Positions 46,492-55,194 of a DNA stretch of 64,000 nt are shown here, piece by piece. The notes beneath the pieces were generated by a model that was given only the letters and a program-made list of their open reading frames with translations, ran no database searches and was not told the DNA's origin. The position numbers and the translations under genes are program-made. Origin of the DNA: Bombilactobacillus apium (GTDB taxonomy: Bacteria; Bacillota; Bacilli; Lactobacillales; Lactobacillaceae); NCBI RefSeq assembly GCF_013385145.1, contig NZ_JABZEC010000003.1:62001-126000 (forward strand), read 5' to 3'. Positions within the stretch are counted from its first letter, which is position 1; each line of letters starts with the position of its first letter.

Positions 46492-47685
46492 ATGATGAAA
46501 ACTAAAAGCTATTGGCAACAAAACATGTATATCTTAACTTTCGGTAATTTTATTGCCGGAATTGGCTTCAGTATGGTCACACCATTTTTATCCTTATATA
46601 TTAACACGTTAGGCCATTTCAGTAATAGTCAGATTTCCTTCTGGTCGGGGATTACATACGCCGCAACTTTTATTGTCTCTGCCTTTATTTCACCTTTTTG
46701 GGGCAAACTAGCGGATCAAAAGGGCCGAAAATTGATTATCCTTCGAGCTTCTTTGGGCATGAGCTTGGTAATCGGTTGCATGAGTCTGGTAACTAATGTC
46801 TACCAATTAGTAGCTTTGCGCGCCTTACAGGGTTTTTTTGCGGGTTATATTAGTAACTCCAACACTTTAATTGCTACTACAGCTCCGCAAAAAAATGTCG
46901 GTAAGGCTTTGGGTACCTTGAGCATGGGAACTGTCAGCGGAAATCTCTTAGGTCCCTTAATCGGCGGAGTAATTGCCCAAGTTTGGGGTTATCGACTTCC
47001 CTTCCTACTGACAGGAATCTTATTAATGAGCGCTTTTTTCCTCTGTCTCTTTTTTGTAAAAGAAGATTTCACTCCTGTTCCCAAAAATCGCCAACCCAGT
47101 TTCCGACTCGTTTTCCAACAGCTAAAAAATTCCAGCATTATTTGGGGAATGTTTTTCACAACTTTAATTATTCAACTGGCTAATAATTCAATCAACCCAA
47201 TTATTAGCCTCTATGTTAGTCAATTAATGCACCACCAAGGCCACGTGGCTTTAATGAGTGGTTTGATTACCGCCATCCCGGGAATTCCCGCCGCTCTCCT
47301 ATCTACTAAGTTTGGTAGCTGGGGGGATCAAATTGGCACCAAAAAAGTTCTTTTAGCCGGATTACTTCTCGGGGCAATCGTCTATTTCCCACAAAGTTTT
47401 GTGACTAACGTTTGGCAGTTATTTGCGCTTCGTTTCCTCGTGGGAATTTCTGATGCCGCTTTGCTACCTCAGGTTCAAACTTTACTTTCCAAAAATATCC
47501 CTCACCAAGTTTCCGGACGAATTTTTGGTTACAACCAAAGTTTTCAATACATCGGAAGTTTCACAGGACCACTTCTGGGGGCCGCAGTTTCTGGTGTCTG
47601 GAGCTATGGCGCTGTCTTTTTCTTAACTTCAATTTTAGAGCTGGGCAACTTAATTTACGTTCGTAAAATCACTAAAAATTCTTAA
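46492..47685 (+). CDS. MFS multidrug efflux transporter (PmrA/NorA-like)
   Basis: A 397-residue, 12-helix major facilitator. The signature GKLADQKGRK between helices 2 and 3, and GKALGTLSMGTVSGNLLGPLIGG (motif C of proton antiporters, helix 5), place it among the DHA1 drug:H+ antiporters such as PmrA. The ribosome binding site is weak and two adjacent ATGs (46492, 46495) are possible. Substrate range cannot be told. Transcribed away from murF. Confidence 0.88.
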   Translation: MMKTKSYWQQNMYILTFGNFIAGIGFSMVTPFLSLYINTLGHFSNSQISFWSGITYAATFIVSAFISPFWGKLADQKGRKLIILRASLGMSLVIGCMSLVTNVYQLVALRALQGFFAGYISNSNTLIATTAPQKNVGKALGTLSMGTVSGNLLGPLIGGVIAQVWGYRLPFLLTGILLMSAFFLCLFFVKEDFTPVPKNRQPSFRLVFQQLKNSSIIWGMFFTTLIIQLANNSINPIISLYVSQLMHHQGHVALMSGLITAIPGIPAALLSTKFGSWGDQIGTKKVLLAGLLLGAIVYFPQSFVTNVWQLFALRFLVGISDAALLPQVQTLLSKNIPHQVSGRIFGYNQSFQYIGSFTGPLLGAAVSGVWSYGAVFFLTSILELGNLIYVRKITKNS

Positions 47686-47936
47686 TTTTCCAAAGTTTTA
47701 CCAAAAGATAGCTCTCATTTTAGCGAGTTCAAATTAACTCATTCCAACCGGTAGACAAATCGACCTAATTCCTAATCAAGTACATCAGAGTTAAAAACCT
47801 CGTTCAGCTGATTATTAATTGTTATCCTCATTCGCTGACGACTCTCCTTTTTCAACGCTAGCGCAAATCTTCCTCAAAGAAAGGCTTCTTTTATATAATG
47901 ACTTTAGTTTCTTATTTGATTTTAGGGGGTTAATTG
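47686..47936. other. Intergenic region between the MFS and DUF389 genes
   Basis: No gene is supported. A TATAAT at 47894-47899, 38 bases before the DUF389 start, is a likely -10 element. No clear terminator for the MFS gene was found. Confidence 0.4.
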
Positions 47937-48572
47937 ATGAAGGTTCAAAAAAATCGTCAACAATTTTTGCACGCTTCAGCCTTAAAGAAACATGTCGTCG
48001 ATAATTTAACGCTCGATTGGTCTGATTTTACTATCTTATTTTGCGCGATTGTCATTGCCAGTGTCGGTTTAGGTGAGGAAAACTCGCCGATCATCGTTGG
48101 TTCAATGCTCATTTCACCGCTGATGGATCCCCTCTTAGGTCTCGGCTATGGCCTAGCAATCAAAAATCGGACCTTGTTTCAAAAAGGACTGTTAATTTTA
48201 TTTCTCCAAATTGTCCTCAGCATTGGAACCGCCACTATCTATTTCCTAATTATTGATAATTCAGCCGCAAATAAGGCCCTCTTAGCTCGGACAAATTTGT
48301 CTTTGGGGATTGCGATTGTCGCCCTTTTTGGTGGTCTAGCCGCAATTATTGGTTCCGCAAAGAAAGATTCGGGAAATATTCTTCCGGGAGTTGCAATTGC
48401 GGCTTCACTCATGCCACCTCTGGTGACGATTGGCTTTGGGATAGCGCGAAAGTCTTGGCCGATTTTTCAAGGAGCCTGGATCTTATTTTTAATGAATATT
48501 AGTTTAATTATTCTGGGAGCTGCAGTTGGAACCTTCGCCTTGATTCATAGCCGAGGCATCAGTCACAGTTGA
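47937..48572 (+). CDS. DUF389 family membrane protein
   Basis: A 211-residue protein with about six hydrophobic helices and the DUF389 signature (GLGEENSPIIVGSMLISPLMDPLLGLGYGLA). A second conserved block is GVAIAASLMPPLVTIGFG. The family's function is unproven. ATG at 47937 with an AGGGGG site; the TTG one codon earlier is less well placed. Its 3' end faces the dead LacI gene, 19 bases away. Confidence 0.88.
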   Translation: MKVQKNRQQFLHASALKKHVVDNLTLDWSDFTILFCAIVIASVGLGEENSPIIVGSMLISPLMDPLLGLGYGLAIKNRTLFQKGLLILFLQIVLSIGTATIYFLIIDNSAANKALLARTNLSLGIAIVALFGGLAAIIGSAKKDSGNILPGVAIAASLMPPLVTIGFGIARKSWPIFQGAWILFLMNISLIILGAAVGTFALIHSRGISHS

Positions 48573-48591
48573 TTGCTTCCGAAAACCAAAC

Positions 48592-49612
48592 TTAAACACT
48601 ATCCCGACGAATCAATTCAACTTTTACTAAGCTGGTATTTTCTAAACTTATCTCTTGATTATGCAAATATTTAAGCAAGGCCTGACAACTTCGCCGAGCT
48701 ATCTCGGGAATATCTTAGCGAACTGTAGTTAACTATGGAAAACTATAACGAGCAATGGGCGAATCATCAAACCCGATAATCTTTAGATCTTCGAAGACAC
48801 TTAAGTATAAACTGTGAGCAGCAAATAAGATATCAGCCGTCAATTGAGCGCTAACTGCAAAAGTTCCCCAAGGTGCCTCTCCCACGACTTGTGGTAATCC
48901 GCGTAAAACTCCCCGCATCGTAAGTCGACGAGTATCGATAGTCTCATCTTGACGCATATTAAGCTGAAAGATATGAATTTCTGTAAAGTCGAAGTTCGCC
49001 GCCGCCAACTCCGCTTTATAACCACGCAGGCGCTCTTGATCAACTGGCGAATTCTGGCTATTTAAAATTAAAACTGGTTTGGTTCCAGCGGCCAGTAGTT
49101 CACGGGTTGCTAGGCGCCCACCTTGATAATTACTAGAGGTGATCGAAACAATTCCTTGGGCCACTTCTTGGTAATCAATACAGATCAAGGGTAATTTTTT
49201 TCAATTTAACCATGGGATCCTGTGGTCCACCAGCGATCATGACCAGTTCCCCTACTAACTTATCTCGGAAGGAGCTTGCATAATCTAAATCACGCCCCAC
49301 TATTTGCGAGACATCACAAACAATTGTCGAATATCCTGCTGTAAAAAATTTTTTCTCTAGCTATTCAAGCAATTTTTTAAAAAAAGGATTACTCAAATTA
49401 GGCACGATGCCCCCAATACTTTGTTCCTGTTGCAACAACTTCTTCTTCGTGGAAATCTTGGTTTCATAACCTTCTGCTGCCGCTACTCGGAGAACTTTCT
49501 CTCTAGTTGCTGGGGAAAAACGACCATTACCATTCATAACCCGTGAAACTGTGGCCACTGAAACTCCGCTAAATTCGGCAATTTTGTGAATTGAAATCTT
49601 TTGCTCCGTCAA
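48592..49612 (-). pseudogene. LacI-family transcriptional regulator, inactivated
   Basis: The first 83 codons are an intact LacI-type DNA-binding domain (ISIHKIAEFSGVSVATVSRV). Then comes an in-frame TAG at about 49363-49361, more sugar-binding-domain sequence (FFTAGYSTIVCD ... VGELVMIAGGP), a one-base frameshift in an A-rich stretch near 49200, the segment ICIDYQEV ... GFDDSPIARYSFP, a TAG at 48735-48733, a TAA at about 48717 and a normal C-terminus to TAA at 48592. Total length of about 340 codons equals an intact LacI protein. Four lesions make a sequencing error unlikely. The 83-residue DNA-binding fragment could still be made. Confidence 0.9.
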
Positions 49613-49679
49613 ACTAAGACTCCTTTCTGACCCTCAAGAATTAATTTTTATTATGATAGTTTAATCAAATTTTTAAGAT

Positions 49680-49720
49680 AAAAAAAACTCAGAATTTGGA
49701 TTAAATTCTGAGTCTTTTTT
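49680..49720. terminator. Bidirectional terminator between rpmE2 and the LacI pseudogene
   Basis: ACTCAGAATTT (49687-49697) with AAATTCTGAGT (49703-49713), flanked by A-run and T-run so it can serve either strand. rpmE2 is the obvious user. Confidence 0.85.
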
Positions 49721-49766
49721 ATTCAGCAAAAACTTAATTGAGATAAATTGTCGCTTAAAACAAATC

Positions 49767-50015
49767 CTACTTATTAGCAAAACCATATTTCTTATTAAAG
49801 CGATCAACACGGCCATCAGCTTGGGTAAACTTCTGCTTCCCAGTATAGAAAGGATGGGAGTCAGAAGTGATTTCAACCCGAATCAAAGGATATTCTTGAC
49901 CTTCATAGTCCGTAGTTTCTTTTGAGTTAACAGTTGAACCAGCTAAGAATTTCTTTCCGGTAGCTGAATCCATAAATACAACCTGGTGATAATCTGGATG
50001 AATAGCTTGTTTCAT
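49767..50015 (-). CDS. rpmE2: 50S ribosomal protein L31 type B
   Basis: An 82-residue L31 ([20 protein letters not shown] ... [18 protein letters not shown]). The zinc-binding CxxC pairs of type A L31 are absent, identifying the zinc-independent type B form. ATG at 50015 with GAGGAG. Preceded by its own promoter and a short leader hairpin. Confidence 0.96.
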   Translation of the reverse strand: MKQAIHPDYHQVVFMDSATGKKFLAGSTVNSKETTDYEGQEYPLIRVEITSDSHPFYTGKQKFTQADGRVDRFNKKYGFANK

Positions 50016-50035
50016 TATAATTACACTCCTCTGCC

Positions 50036-50056
50036 CTAAATCATCTGCTGATTTAG
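50036..50056 (-). promoter_or_regulatory. Leader hairpin of rpmE2
   Basis: Perfect 8-bp inverted repeat CTAAATCA-GCAGA-TGATTTAG directly 5' of the ribosome binding site. It could regulate translation, as ribosomal-protein leaders do. Confidence 0.45.
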
Positions 50057-50080
50057 AGTTTAATTTACTGGTATTAAGTC

Positions 50081-50109
50081 ATAGTAGCATGAAACTATCT
50101 ATCTGACAA
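50081..50109 (-). promoter_or_regulatory. Promoter of rpmE2
   Basis: Minus-strand TTGTCA (50109-50104), 17-base spacer, TACTAT (50086-50081). Confidence 0.6.
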
Positions 50110-50112
50110 GTT

Positions 50113-51381
50113 TCAAAAAACTTCGGGGCCAACATAAGAAACATCGGCCTTTAAATTTTGTAATTTAGTAATGATGCAGTCGTAACCCCGCATAATATTT
50201 TCTGCTTGTTCAATTTCTGTTGTTCCTTGAGCCATTAATCCGGCCAGCATCAAACTTACCCCACCGCGGATTTCACCCGCTGTAACATGCGCTCCCGTCA
50301 ATTGATCGGTATGATCGACTAAAATCTGTCCATCAACCACTTTAATATTGGCTCCCATCTTAATTAACTCGGGAATGTGTCGGGTCCTTTTAGGATAAAT
50401 TGTATCAATAATTGTACTTTGTCCTTGTGCAAGGAGCATTAAAGGTGTTAAAGGTTGCTGCAAATCAGTCGCAAAGCCTGGATAGGGACTGGTCTTGACT
50501 TTAACTCCCACTAATTGATTATTGGGATAGACAAAAATACTATCCTCGCGTACGTCAAGGTTTACACCCATCTCTTGCAATTTAGCTAAAAAGGCATCTA
50601 AATGTTCTGCAATAATATTCTTCACTAAAATACCATCACCGGTCGCCGCCGCCAAAGCTAAATAAGTGCCAGCTTCAATCCGGTCGGGAATAATCGTATG
50701 AGCATTTTGCGCCCGCAACGAAGGAACCCCATTGATTCGAATGGTTTGCGTTCCAACCCCACGAATCTGGGCTCCCATATTATTCAAAAAAGTTGCCAAA
50801 TCAATAATTTCCGGCTCCCGGGCGACATTTTCAATTATCGTCGTCCCCTGGGCTCTAACAGCAGCCAAAATAATATTAATCGTGGCCCCAACAGAAATCA
50901 TATCCAAGAAAATTCGGGCTCCATGAAGACCATTGGGAGCTTCAATTGTAATCGAAGAACCATCTTGGTGTACCTCAGCACCTAAGGCTTTGAAGCCCTT
51001 AATATGCTGATCAATCGGTCTTGGACCAATATCATCGCCACCAGGAAAACCAACGACAGCCTTACCAAAACGACCTAAAAGTGATCCCATGAAGTAATAA
51101 GAAGCACGTAAACTCGTCACTTTACCATGTGGTAGCGGTACCGATTGAATATTTGTCGGATCAATTTGCAAAACATCGTCATGAAATTGGGAGGGAACAT
51201 TCATATCCTGCAACATATCCATCAGGTTATAAACGTCTTTGATCTGGGGGACTGAATCCAAAGTCACGGGAGTATCGGCCAAAATAGCAGCAGGAATAAT
51301 TGCTACTGTACTGTTCTTAGCTCCGCCAATGGTTACGGAACCAGAAAGCCGCGTCCCCCCGTGAATAATCATTTTTGCCAT
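50113..51381 (-). CDS. murA: UDP-N-acetylglucosamine 1-carboxyvinyltransferase with Asp in place of the catalytic Cys
   Basis: First committed step of peptidoglycan synthesis, transferring enolpyruvate from PEP to UDP-GlcNAc. Counting from the ATG at 51381 (MAKMIIHGG) the protein has 422 residues, normal for MurA. The substrate lysine motif GGAKNS is present. The loop normally reading PGGCxIGxRP reads [10 protein letters not shown] here, so the residue equivalent to E. coli Cys115 is Asp116. Such Asp forms are active but not alkylated by fosfomycin, as known for Mycobacterium and Chlamydia. Lies between pyrG and rpmE2. An ATG three codons further in is an alternative start. Confidence 0.94.
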   Translation of the reverse strand: MAKMIIHGGTRLSGSVTIGGAKNSTVAIIPAAILADTPVTLDSVPQIKDVYNLMDMLQDMNVPSQFHDDVLQIDPTNIQSVPLPHGKVTSLRASYYFMGSLLGRFGKAVVGFPGGDDIGPRPIDQHIKGFKALGAEVHQDGSSITIEAPNGLHGARIFLDMISVGATINIILAAVRAQGTTIIENVAREPEIIDLATFLNNMGAQIRGVGTQTIRINGVPSLRAQNAHTIIPDRIEAGTYLALAAATGDGILVKNIIAEHLDAFLAKLQEMGVNLDVREDSIFVYPNNQLVGVKVKTSPYPGFATDLQQPLTPLMLLAQGQSTIIDTIYPKRTRHIPELIKMGANIKVVDGQILVDHTDQLTGAHVTAGEIRGGVSLMLAGLMAQGTTEIEQAENIMRGYDCIITKLQNLKADVSYVGPEVF

Positions 51382-51454
51382 AATTTTCTCAGCCCTTCTC
51401 AAATAAAAACTACCCTAAAATAATAATATAAATTGGCGGCAAAGTACACCTAAA

Positions 51455-53068
51455 TTAGATATCTGTAGCCGCTAAACCACAAGCTGCCCCAATAAATTGC
51501 TTGTAAATTGGTTCTGGACGATTTGGTCGTGATAAAAATTCCGGATGATACTGCACACCGACAAAGAATTTGTTCTTCGGAACTTCCACAATTTCAACTA
51601 GGCGATTATCTGGAGAAACTCCAGAAAAGACTAACCCTTTAGCTCCCAAGATCTCACGATATTCGTTGTTAAATTCGTAACGATGCCGGTGACGTTCTTG
51701 GATTACGCTTTGATTACTATAAGCCTGTCCTGCTAACGTGTCAGACTTCAATTTGCAAGGATACAAACCTAAGCGAAGAGTGCCACCCCGATTTTCAATA
51801 TTCTTTTGATTTTCCATCAAATCAATAATCTTATGCGGTGCTTGGGGATCGACTTCCCCACTAGTTGCATCACTAATCCCGGCAACATCCCGGGCAAATT
51901 CGATACAAGCCATCTGCATTCCTAAACAAACGCCTAAGAAAGGAATATCATTTTCCCGAGCATATTTTACGGTTTGAATCATGCCTTCAAGACCACGAGA
52001 ACCAAAGCCACCAGGAACAATTACGCCATCAACGTCGCTCAGCTTTTCTGCTACATTTTCTGCCGTAATTTCTTCAGAGCTCAAACGCTTAATTTGAACA
52101 TCACAGTCATAGGCATAACCAGCATGTTTTAAAGCTTCATCAAAGGAAATATAGGCATCTTTTAATTCCACATATTTTCCAATCAAGGCGACCTTAGTTT
52201 GATGATGTAAGTTTAAAACGCGTTGTTCCAGCCGTTTCCAATCGGTCATGTCTGCTACCGGAGCTTGTAAATGAAGATAATCGCAGACAATTTGATCCAT
52301 GCCTTGCTTTTGTAAATTTAAAGGAATGGAATAGAGACTCGGTACATCTCGTGATTCAATCACCGCCGCCGGATCAACATCACAAAAAGAGGCAATCTTA
52401 TCGCGCATTTCATTAGGAATCGCTTTTTCAGTCCGCACGACTAAAATATTAGGTTGAATTCCTAAGCCTCGTAATTCTTTCACACTGTGTTGGGTCGGTT
52501 TAGTCTTTAATTCATCAGCAGCCCGTAAATAAGGGATTAAAGTTGTATGAATATAAACTACATTCTCAGATCCGACTTCGGACTTCATCTGTCGTAAAGC
52601 TTCCAAGTAAGGCAAAGATTCAATATCGCCCACGGTCCCACCGACTTCAGTAATGATCACATCGGAATCTGTCGTGGTTGCAGCCCGCATAATCTTTTCT
52701 TTAATCATGTTGGTAATATGAGGAATTACTTGAACCGTAGCCCCGTCGTATTCACCGTGACGTTCTTTTTGGATTACTTCCGAGTAAATCTTTCCCGTGG
52801 TAACATTGGAATATTTATTTAAATCAATATCGATAAAACGCTCGTAGTGCCCTAAATCTAAATCCGTTTCGGTGCCGTCATTAGTAACGAAGACTTCTCC
52901 ATGTTGGTAAGGACTCATGGTTCCAGGATCCACATTAATATAGGGATCAAACTTTTGTAAAGTGACCTTTAAGCCACGATTTTTCAATAACCGGCCTAAA
53001 GAAGCGGCTACAATTCCTTTACCTAATGAAGAAACTACTCCACCTGTTACAAAAATATATTTGGTCAT
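51455..53068 (-). CDS. pyrG: CTP synthase
   Basis: Amidates UTP to CTP using glutamine. The 537-residue protein has the synthetase domain ([57 protein letters not shown]) and a class I glutaminase domain with the nucleophile in FLGVCLGMQ and the histidine/glutamate in QYHPEF. ATG at 53068 with AAGGAG. Its leader carries a GGGC start and a terminator, the arrangement used for CTP-sensing control in Gram-positives. Confidence 0.97.
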   Translation of the reverse strand: MTKYIFVTGGVVSSLGKGIVAASLGRLLKNRGLKVTLQKFDPYINVDPGTMSPYQHGEVFVTNDGTETDLDLGHYERFIDIDLNKYSNVTTGKIYSEVIQKERHGEYDGATVQVIPHITNMIKEKIMRAATTTDSDVIITEVGGTVGDIESLPYLEALRQMKSEVGSENVVYIHTTLIPYLRAADELKTKPTQHSVKELRGLGIQPNILVVRTEKAIPNEMRDKIASFCDVDPAAVIESRDVPSLYSIPLNLQKQGMDQIVCDYLHLQAPVADMTDWKRLEQRVLNLHHQTKVALIGKYVELKDAYISFDEALKHAGYAYDCDVQIKRLSSEEITAENVAEKLSDVDGVIVPGGFGSRGLEGMIQTVKYARENDIPFLGVCLGMQMACIEFARDVAGISDATSGEVDPQAPHKIIDLMENQKNIENRGGTLRLGLYPCKLKSDTLAGQAYSNQSVIQERHRHRYEFNNEYREILGAKGLVFSGVSPDNRLVEIVEVPKNKFFVGVQYHPEFLSRPNRPEPIYKQFIGAACGLAATDI

Positions 53069-53133
53069 GCACCATTCTCCTTTGATTGTTTTCCAAGTTA
53101 AATCTTGCCACGTTCAAATGGGGGATATAAACG

Positions 53134-53170
53134 AAAAAGGCCTCCATTCGTTAATAAGAATAGAGAGCCT
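53134..53170 (-). terminator. pyrG leader attenuator
   Basis: Minus-strand GGCTCTCTATTC (53169-53158) can pair with GAATGGAGGCC (53149-53139), followed by five Ts, inside the pyrG leader. The pyrimidine-rich 5' arm could instead pair with extra G residues added at the transcript start. Confidence 0.75.
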
Positions 53171-53194
53171 GATTCAACGCACTTGTAAAGCGCC

Positions 53195-53231
53195 CAAAAA
53201 ACATTTTATAAGGAAAAGTCACGAACGTCAA
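53195..53231 (-). promoter_or_regulatory. pyrG promoter with a GGGC start
   Basis: Minus-strand TTGACG (53231-53226), 17-base spacer, TAAAAT (53208-53203). Seven bases after it lies GGGC, with the first G at 53195. That is the initiation sequence used for reiterative transcription in Bacillus pyrG. Confidence 0.75.
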
Positions 53232-53256
53232 ATAGTTTATGCAAAAAATCTGGATT

Positions 53257-53826
53257 TTAAGAATCTAAATCCTCATCATCATTGGCGGTAAATTCGCTTA
53301 AATCACCTTCCAGCCCATCTTCTAAATCTGGGCGACCGTGAATTTCTTCATCATCATCGTCTAATGACAAGTCAGCTTGCCCAAATTTTGACAAATCAGG
53401 AACCCCTTGGTCTTGCTCATGGTCATCATCAACCGCATCTTGAGCATTATAATCAATAATATCGTCATCTTCAGCTTCATCATCCAAGAAAGCATTGACC
53501 CGCTTAATTGCCGGGACTTTTCCTTCTTCGGCATCTTCCGGATGGTTAACTTCTTCATCAACAGAGTCGTAAGGATACCATGTACGCAAGCCCCAAACAT
53601 TCTCTCCGAGAGAAATAAAGCCGCCGTCAGCGTTCAAGTCAGTATAAAATTGCGGTAATTTTTGCCGAATCTCGGCATCACTTTTATTTAAAAATTGTTG
53701 AATATTATTAACGATATCGGCAAAGGACATCGCCTCACCGTTTTGTTCCAAAATTGCATGGGCAACTTCAATCATTGCCAACTCACTTTTACTTTCGCCG
53801 GCGAATTGTTTGAGTTCTAAAACCAC
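53257..53826 (-). CDS. rpoE: DNA-directed RNA polymerase subunit delta
   Basis: Gram-positive-specific RNA polymerase subunit that speeds recycling. Residues 1-85 form the HARE winged-helix domain (AMIEVAHAILEQNGEAMSFADIV ... ENVWGLRTWYPYDSVDEE), and the remaining 100 residues are an intrinsically disordered, strongly acidic Asp/Glu tail. Start GTG at 53826 with AAAGGA. Upstream of pyrG, the usual Firmicutes order. Confidence 0.96.
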   Translation of the reverse strand: MVLELKQFAGESKSELAMIEVAHAILEQNGEAMSFADIVNNIQQFLNKSDAEIRQKLPQFYTDLNADGGFISLGENVWGLRTWYPYDSVDEEVNHPEDAEEGKVPAIKRVNAFLDDEAEDDDIIDYNAQDAVDDDHEQDQGVPDLSKFGQADLSLDDDDEEIHGRPDLEDGLEGDLSEFTANDDEDLDS

Positions 53827-53870
53827 TTTCGGACACGTCCTTTCAAAAGTCTAACTTTCATCTTACCTAC

Positions 53871-54302
53871 TTAAAGGTCAAAATGCAAACTTAACTTATA
53901 TTCCCCCAAGGAATTTTGCGAATCTAAAAGTTGGTAAGCGACCCGCAAGTCACCTGCAGCATTTCCGGGCTGCCAATTAACCTGTAATTGACGGGTTCTG
54001 GTCGTTAAATCTAAAGTTCCGTACGGTGTGTGATAAGCAAAGACCTGATCTTGGGCAATTCGAAAAATCATCTGAGCTTGAGCTGTAGGCGCTTTGCGGT
54101 GGATCGTCAATTTTTGTTTGTCGGACTGCCATTTCCAAGTTACTGCTATTTGGGGATCTTCTTGATAACGTAGGTAAAATTTTTCCGGACTCAAAAAGAC
54201 CTGGCCTTTGGTTCGAAGATGATAAATTTCGGGGACGGCATCAGGAGTGGTAATCGTTGTCGTTAAAGTTAAATTAACTTTTTGAACTTTTTTGGGGGTC
54301 AT
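53871..54302 (-). CDS. DUF1934 domain protein (YwiB-like)
   Basis: A 143-residue protein predicted to form a lipocalin-like beta-barrel (LTLTTTITTPDAVPEIYHLRTKGQVF ... LRVAYQLLDSQNSLGEYKLSLHFDL), matching the DUF1934/YwiB family. In Bacillus and many lactobacilli this gene lies by argS and rpoE; here rpoE is 44 bases downstream. No signal peptide, so it is cytoplasmic. Function is unknown. Confidence 0.85.
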   Translation of the reverse strand: MTPKKVQKVNLTLTTTITTPDAVPEIYHLRTKGQVFLSPEKFYLRYQEDPQIAVTWKWQSDKQKLTIHRKAPTAQAQMIFRIAQDQVFAYHTPYGTLDLTTRTRQLQVNWQPGNAAGDLRVAYQLLDSQNSLGEYKLSLHFDL

Positions 54303-54328
54303 CTCTTTCGACCTTTCTGAACGAGACT

Positions 54329-54334
54329 TATAAT
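54329..54334 (+). promoter_or_regulatory. Probable -10 of the lipL-HD-mscL operon
   Basis: TATAAT with TTTCGA 17 bases upstream (54306-54311), 45 bases before the lipL start. The -35 is weak. Confidence 0.5.
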
Positions 54335-54378
54335 AGAGGTAATATTAAATATTTTAAATTAATTTTAAGGAGTTTTCC

Positions 54379-55182
54379 ATGTCCTCCCAACCACTAATTT
54401 TATATAATCATGATTATCAAAATATTGCTAGTCTAGATACAATTTTTCCGGAAACTACTTACTTAGCTTATTTAGTCCAAAAACTGCAACGCCCTTTAGT
54501 TCATTTTTGGCAAACCCTACCGACGGTAATCTTGGGTCTCCAAGACAAGCGTCTGGCGAATTTGCCGGCTGGAAGTCAGTTTTTGCGGCAGCAAAACTAT
54601 CAAATCATCATTCGAAACGCCGGTGGATTAGCGGTCGTCAGCGATCCGGGAGTCTTCAACTGGAGTTACTTTTTACCCAATGCCAGTGAACACCGAGTCG
54701 ATACCGTTTATCAATTAGCCTTCAATTTCTTACAGAAGTGTCTACCCGAACTAAAACTGGAACACTATAAGGTAGAAGATTCCTATTGCCCCGGAGATTT
54801 TGATATTGTCGTTCAGGGTAAAAAAATTGCAGGACTAGCGCAACGCCGCCAACAAGATGCGGTTAGTGTCATGTTGTATATCGCTCTATCCGGTCCCCAA
54901 ACAACTCGCGGACAATTAATTAAGCAATTTTACCAGCTGGCTAATTCTGATCATCGAACCGTCTATCCTGAGGTCAATCCCCAGTCGATGACCACGGTTT
55001 CCCAATTATTTCAAACTGAGTTTTCAGTTACCCAATTTAAGCAGCGCCTGTTACAAGTCTTAAAATCAAGCCAGGAAATAAAAATTCTAACTTCCCAACA
55101 ACTAAGTGAATCTTCTGAATATGATTCAATTTTAGATCGCGAAATTAGACAACAGCAACGTTTAAATAGAATTTTAAAATAG
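54379..55182 (+). CDS. lipL: Octanoyl-[GcvH]:protein N-octanoyltransferase LipL-like
   Basis: Biotin/lipoate ligase-fold amidotransferase that moves octanoyl or lipoyl groups from GcvH to E2 subunits. The 267-residue protein has RNAGGLAVVSDPGVFNWS (family RxxGG) and the LipL nucleophile motif with Cys137 in DSYCPGDFDIVVQGKKIAG, with the conserved Lys149. The Cys and lack of an ATP-binding C-domain distinguish it from lipoate ligase LplA. ATG at 54379 with AAGGAG. First gene of a plus-strand operon with an HD phosphohydrolase and mscL. Confidence 0.86.
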   Translation: MSSQPLILYNHDYQNIASLDTIFPETTYLAYLVQKLQRPLVHFWQTLPTVILGLQDKRLANLPAGSQFLRQQNYQIIIRNAGGLAVVSDPGVFNWSYFLPNASEHRVDTVYQLAFNFLQKCLPELKLEHYKVEDSYCPGDFDIVVQGKKIAGLAQRRQQDAVSVMLYIALSGPQTTRGQLIKQFYQLANSDHRTVYPEVNPQSMTTVSQLFQTEFSVTQFKQRLLQVLKSSQEIKILTSQQLSESSEYDSILDREIRQQQRLNRILK

Positions 55183-55194
55183 GAGGACTAAAAT

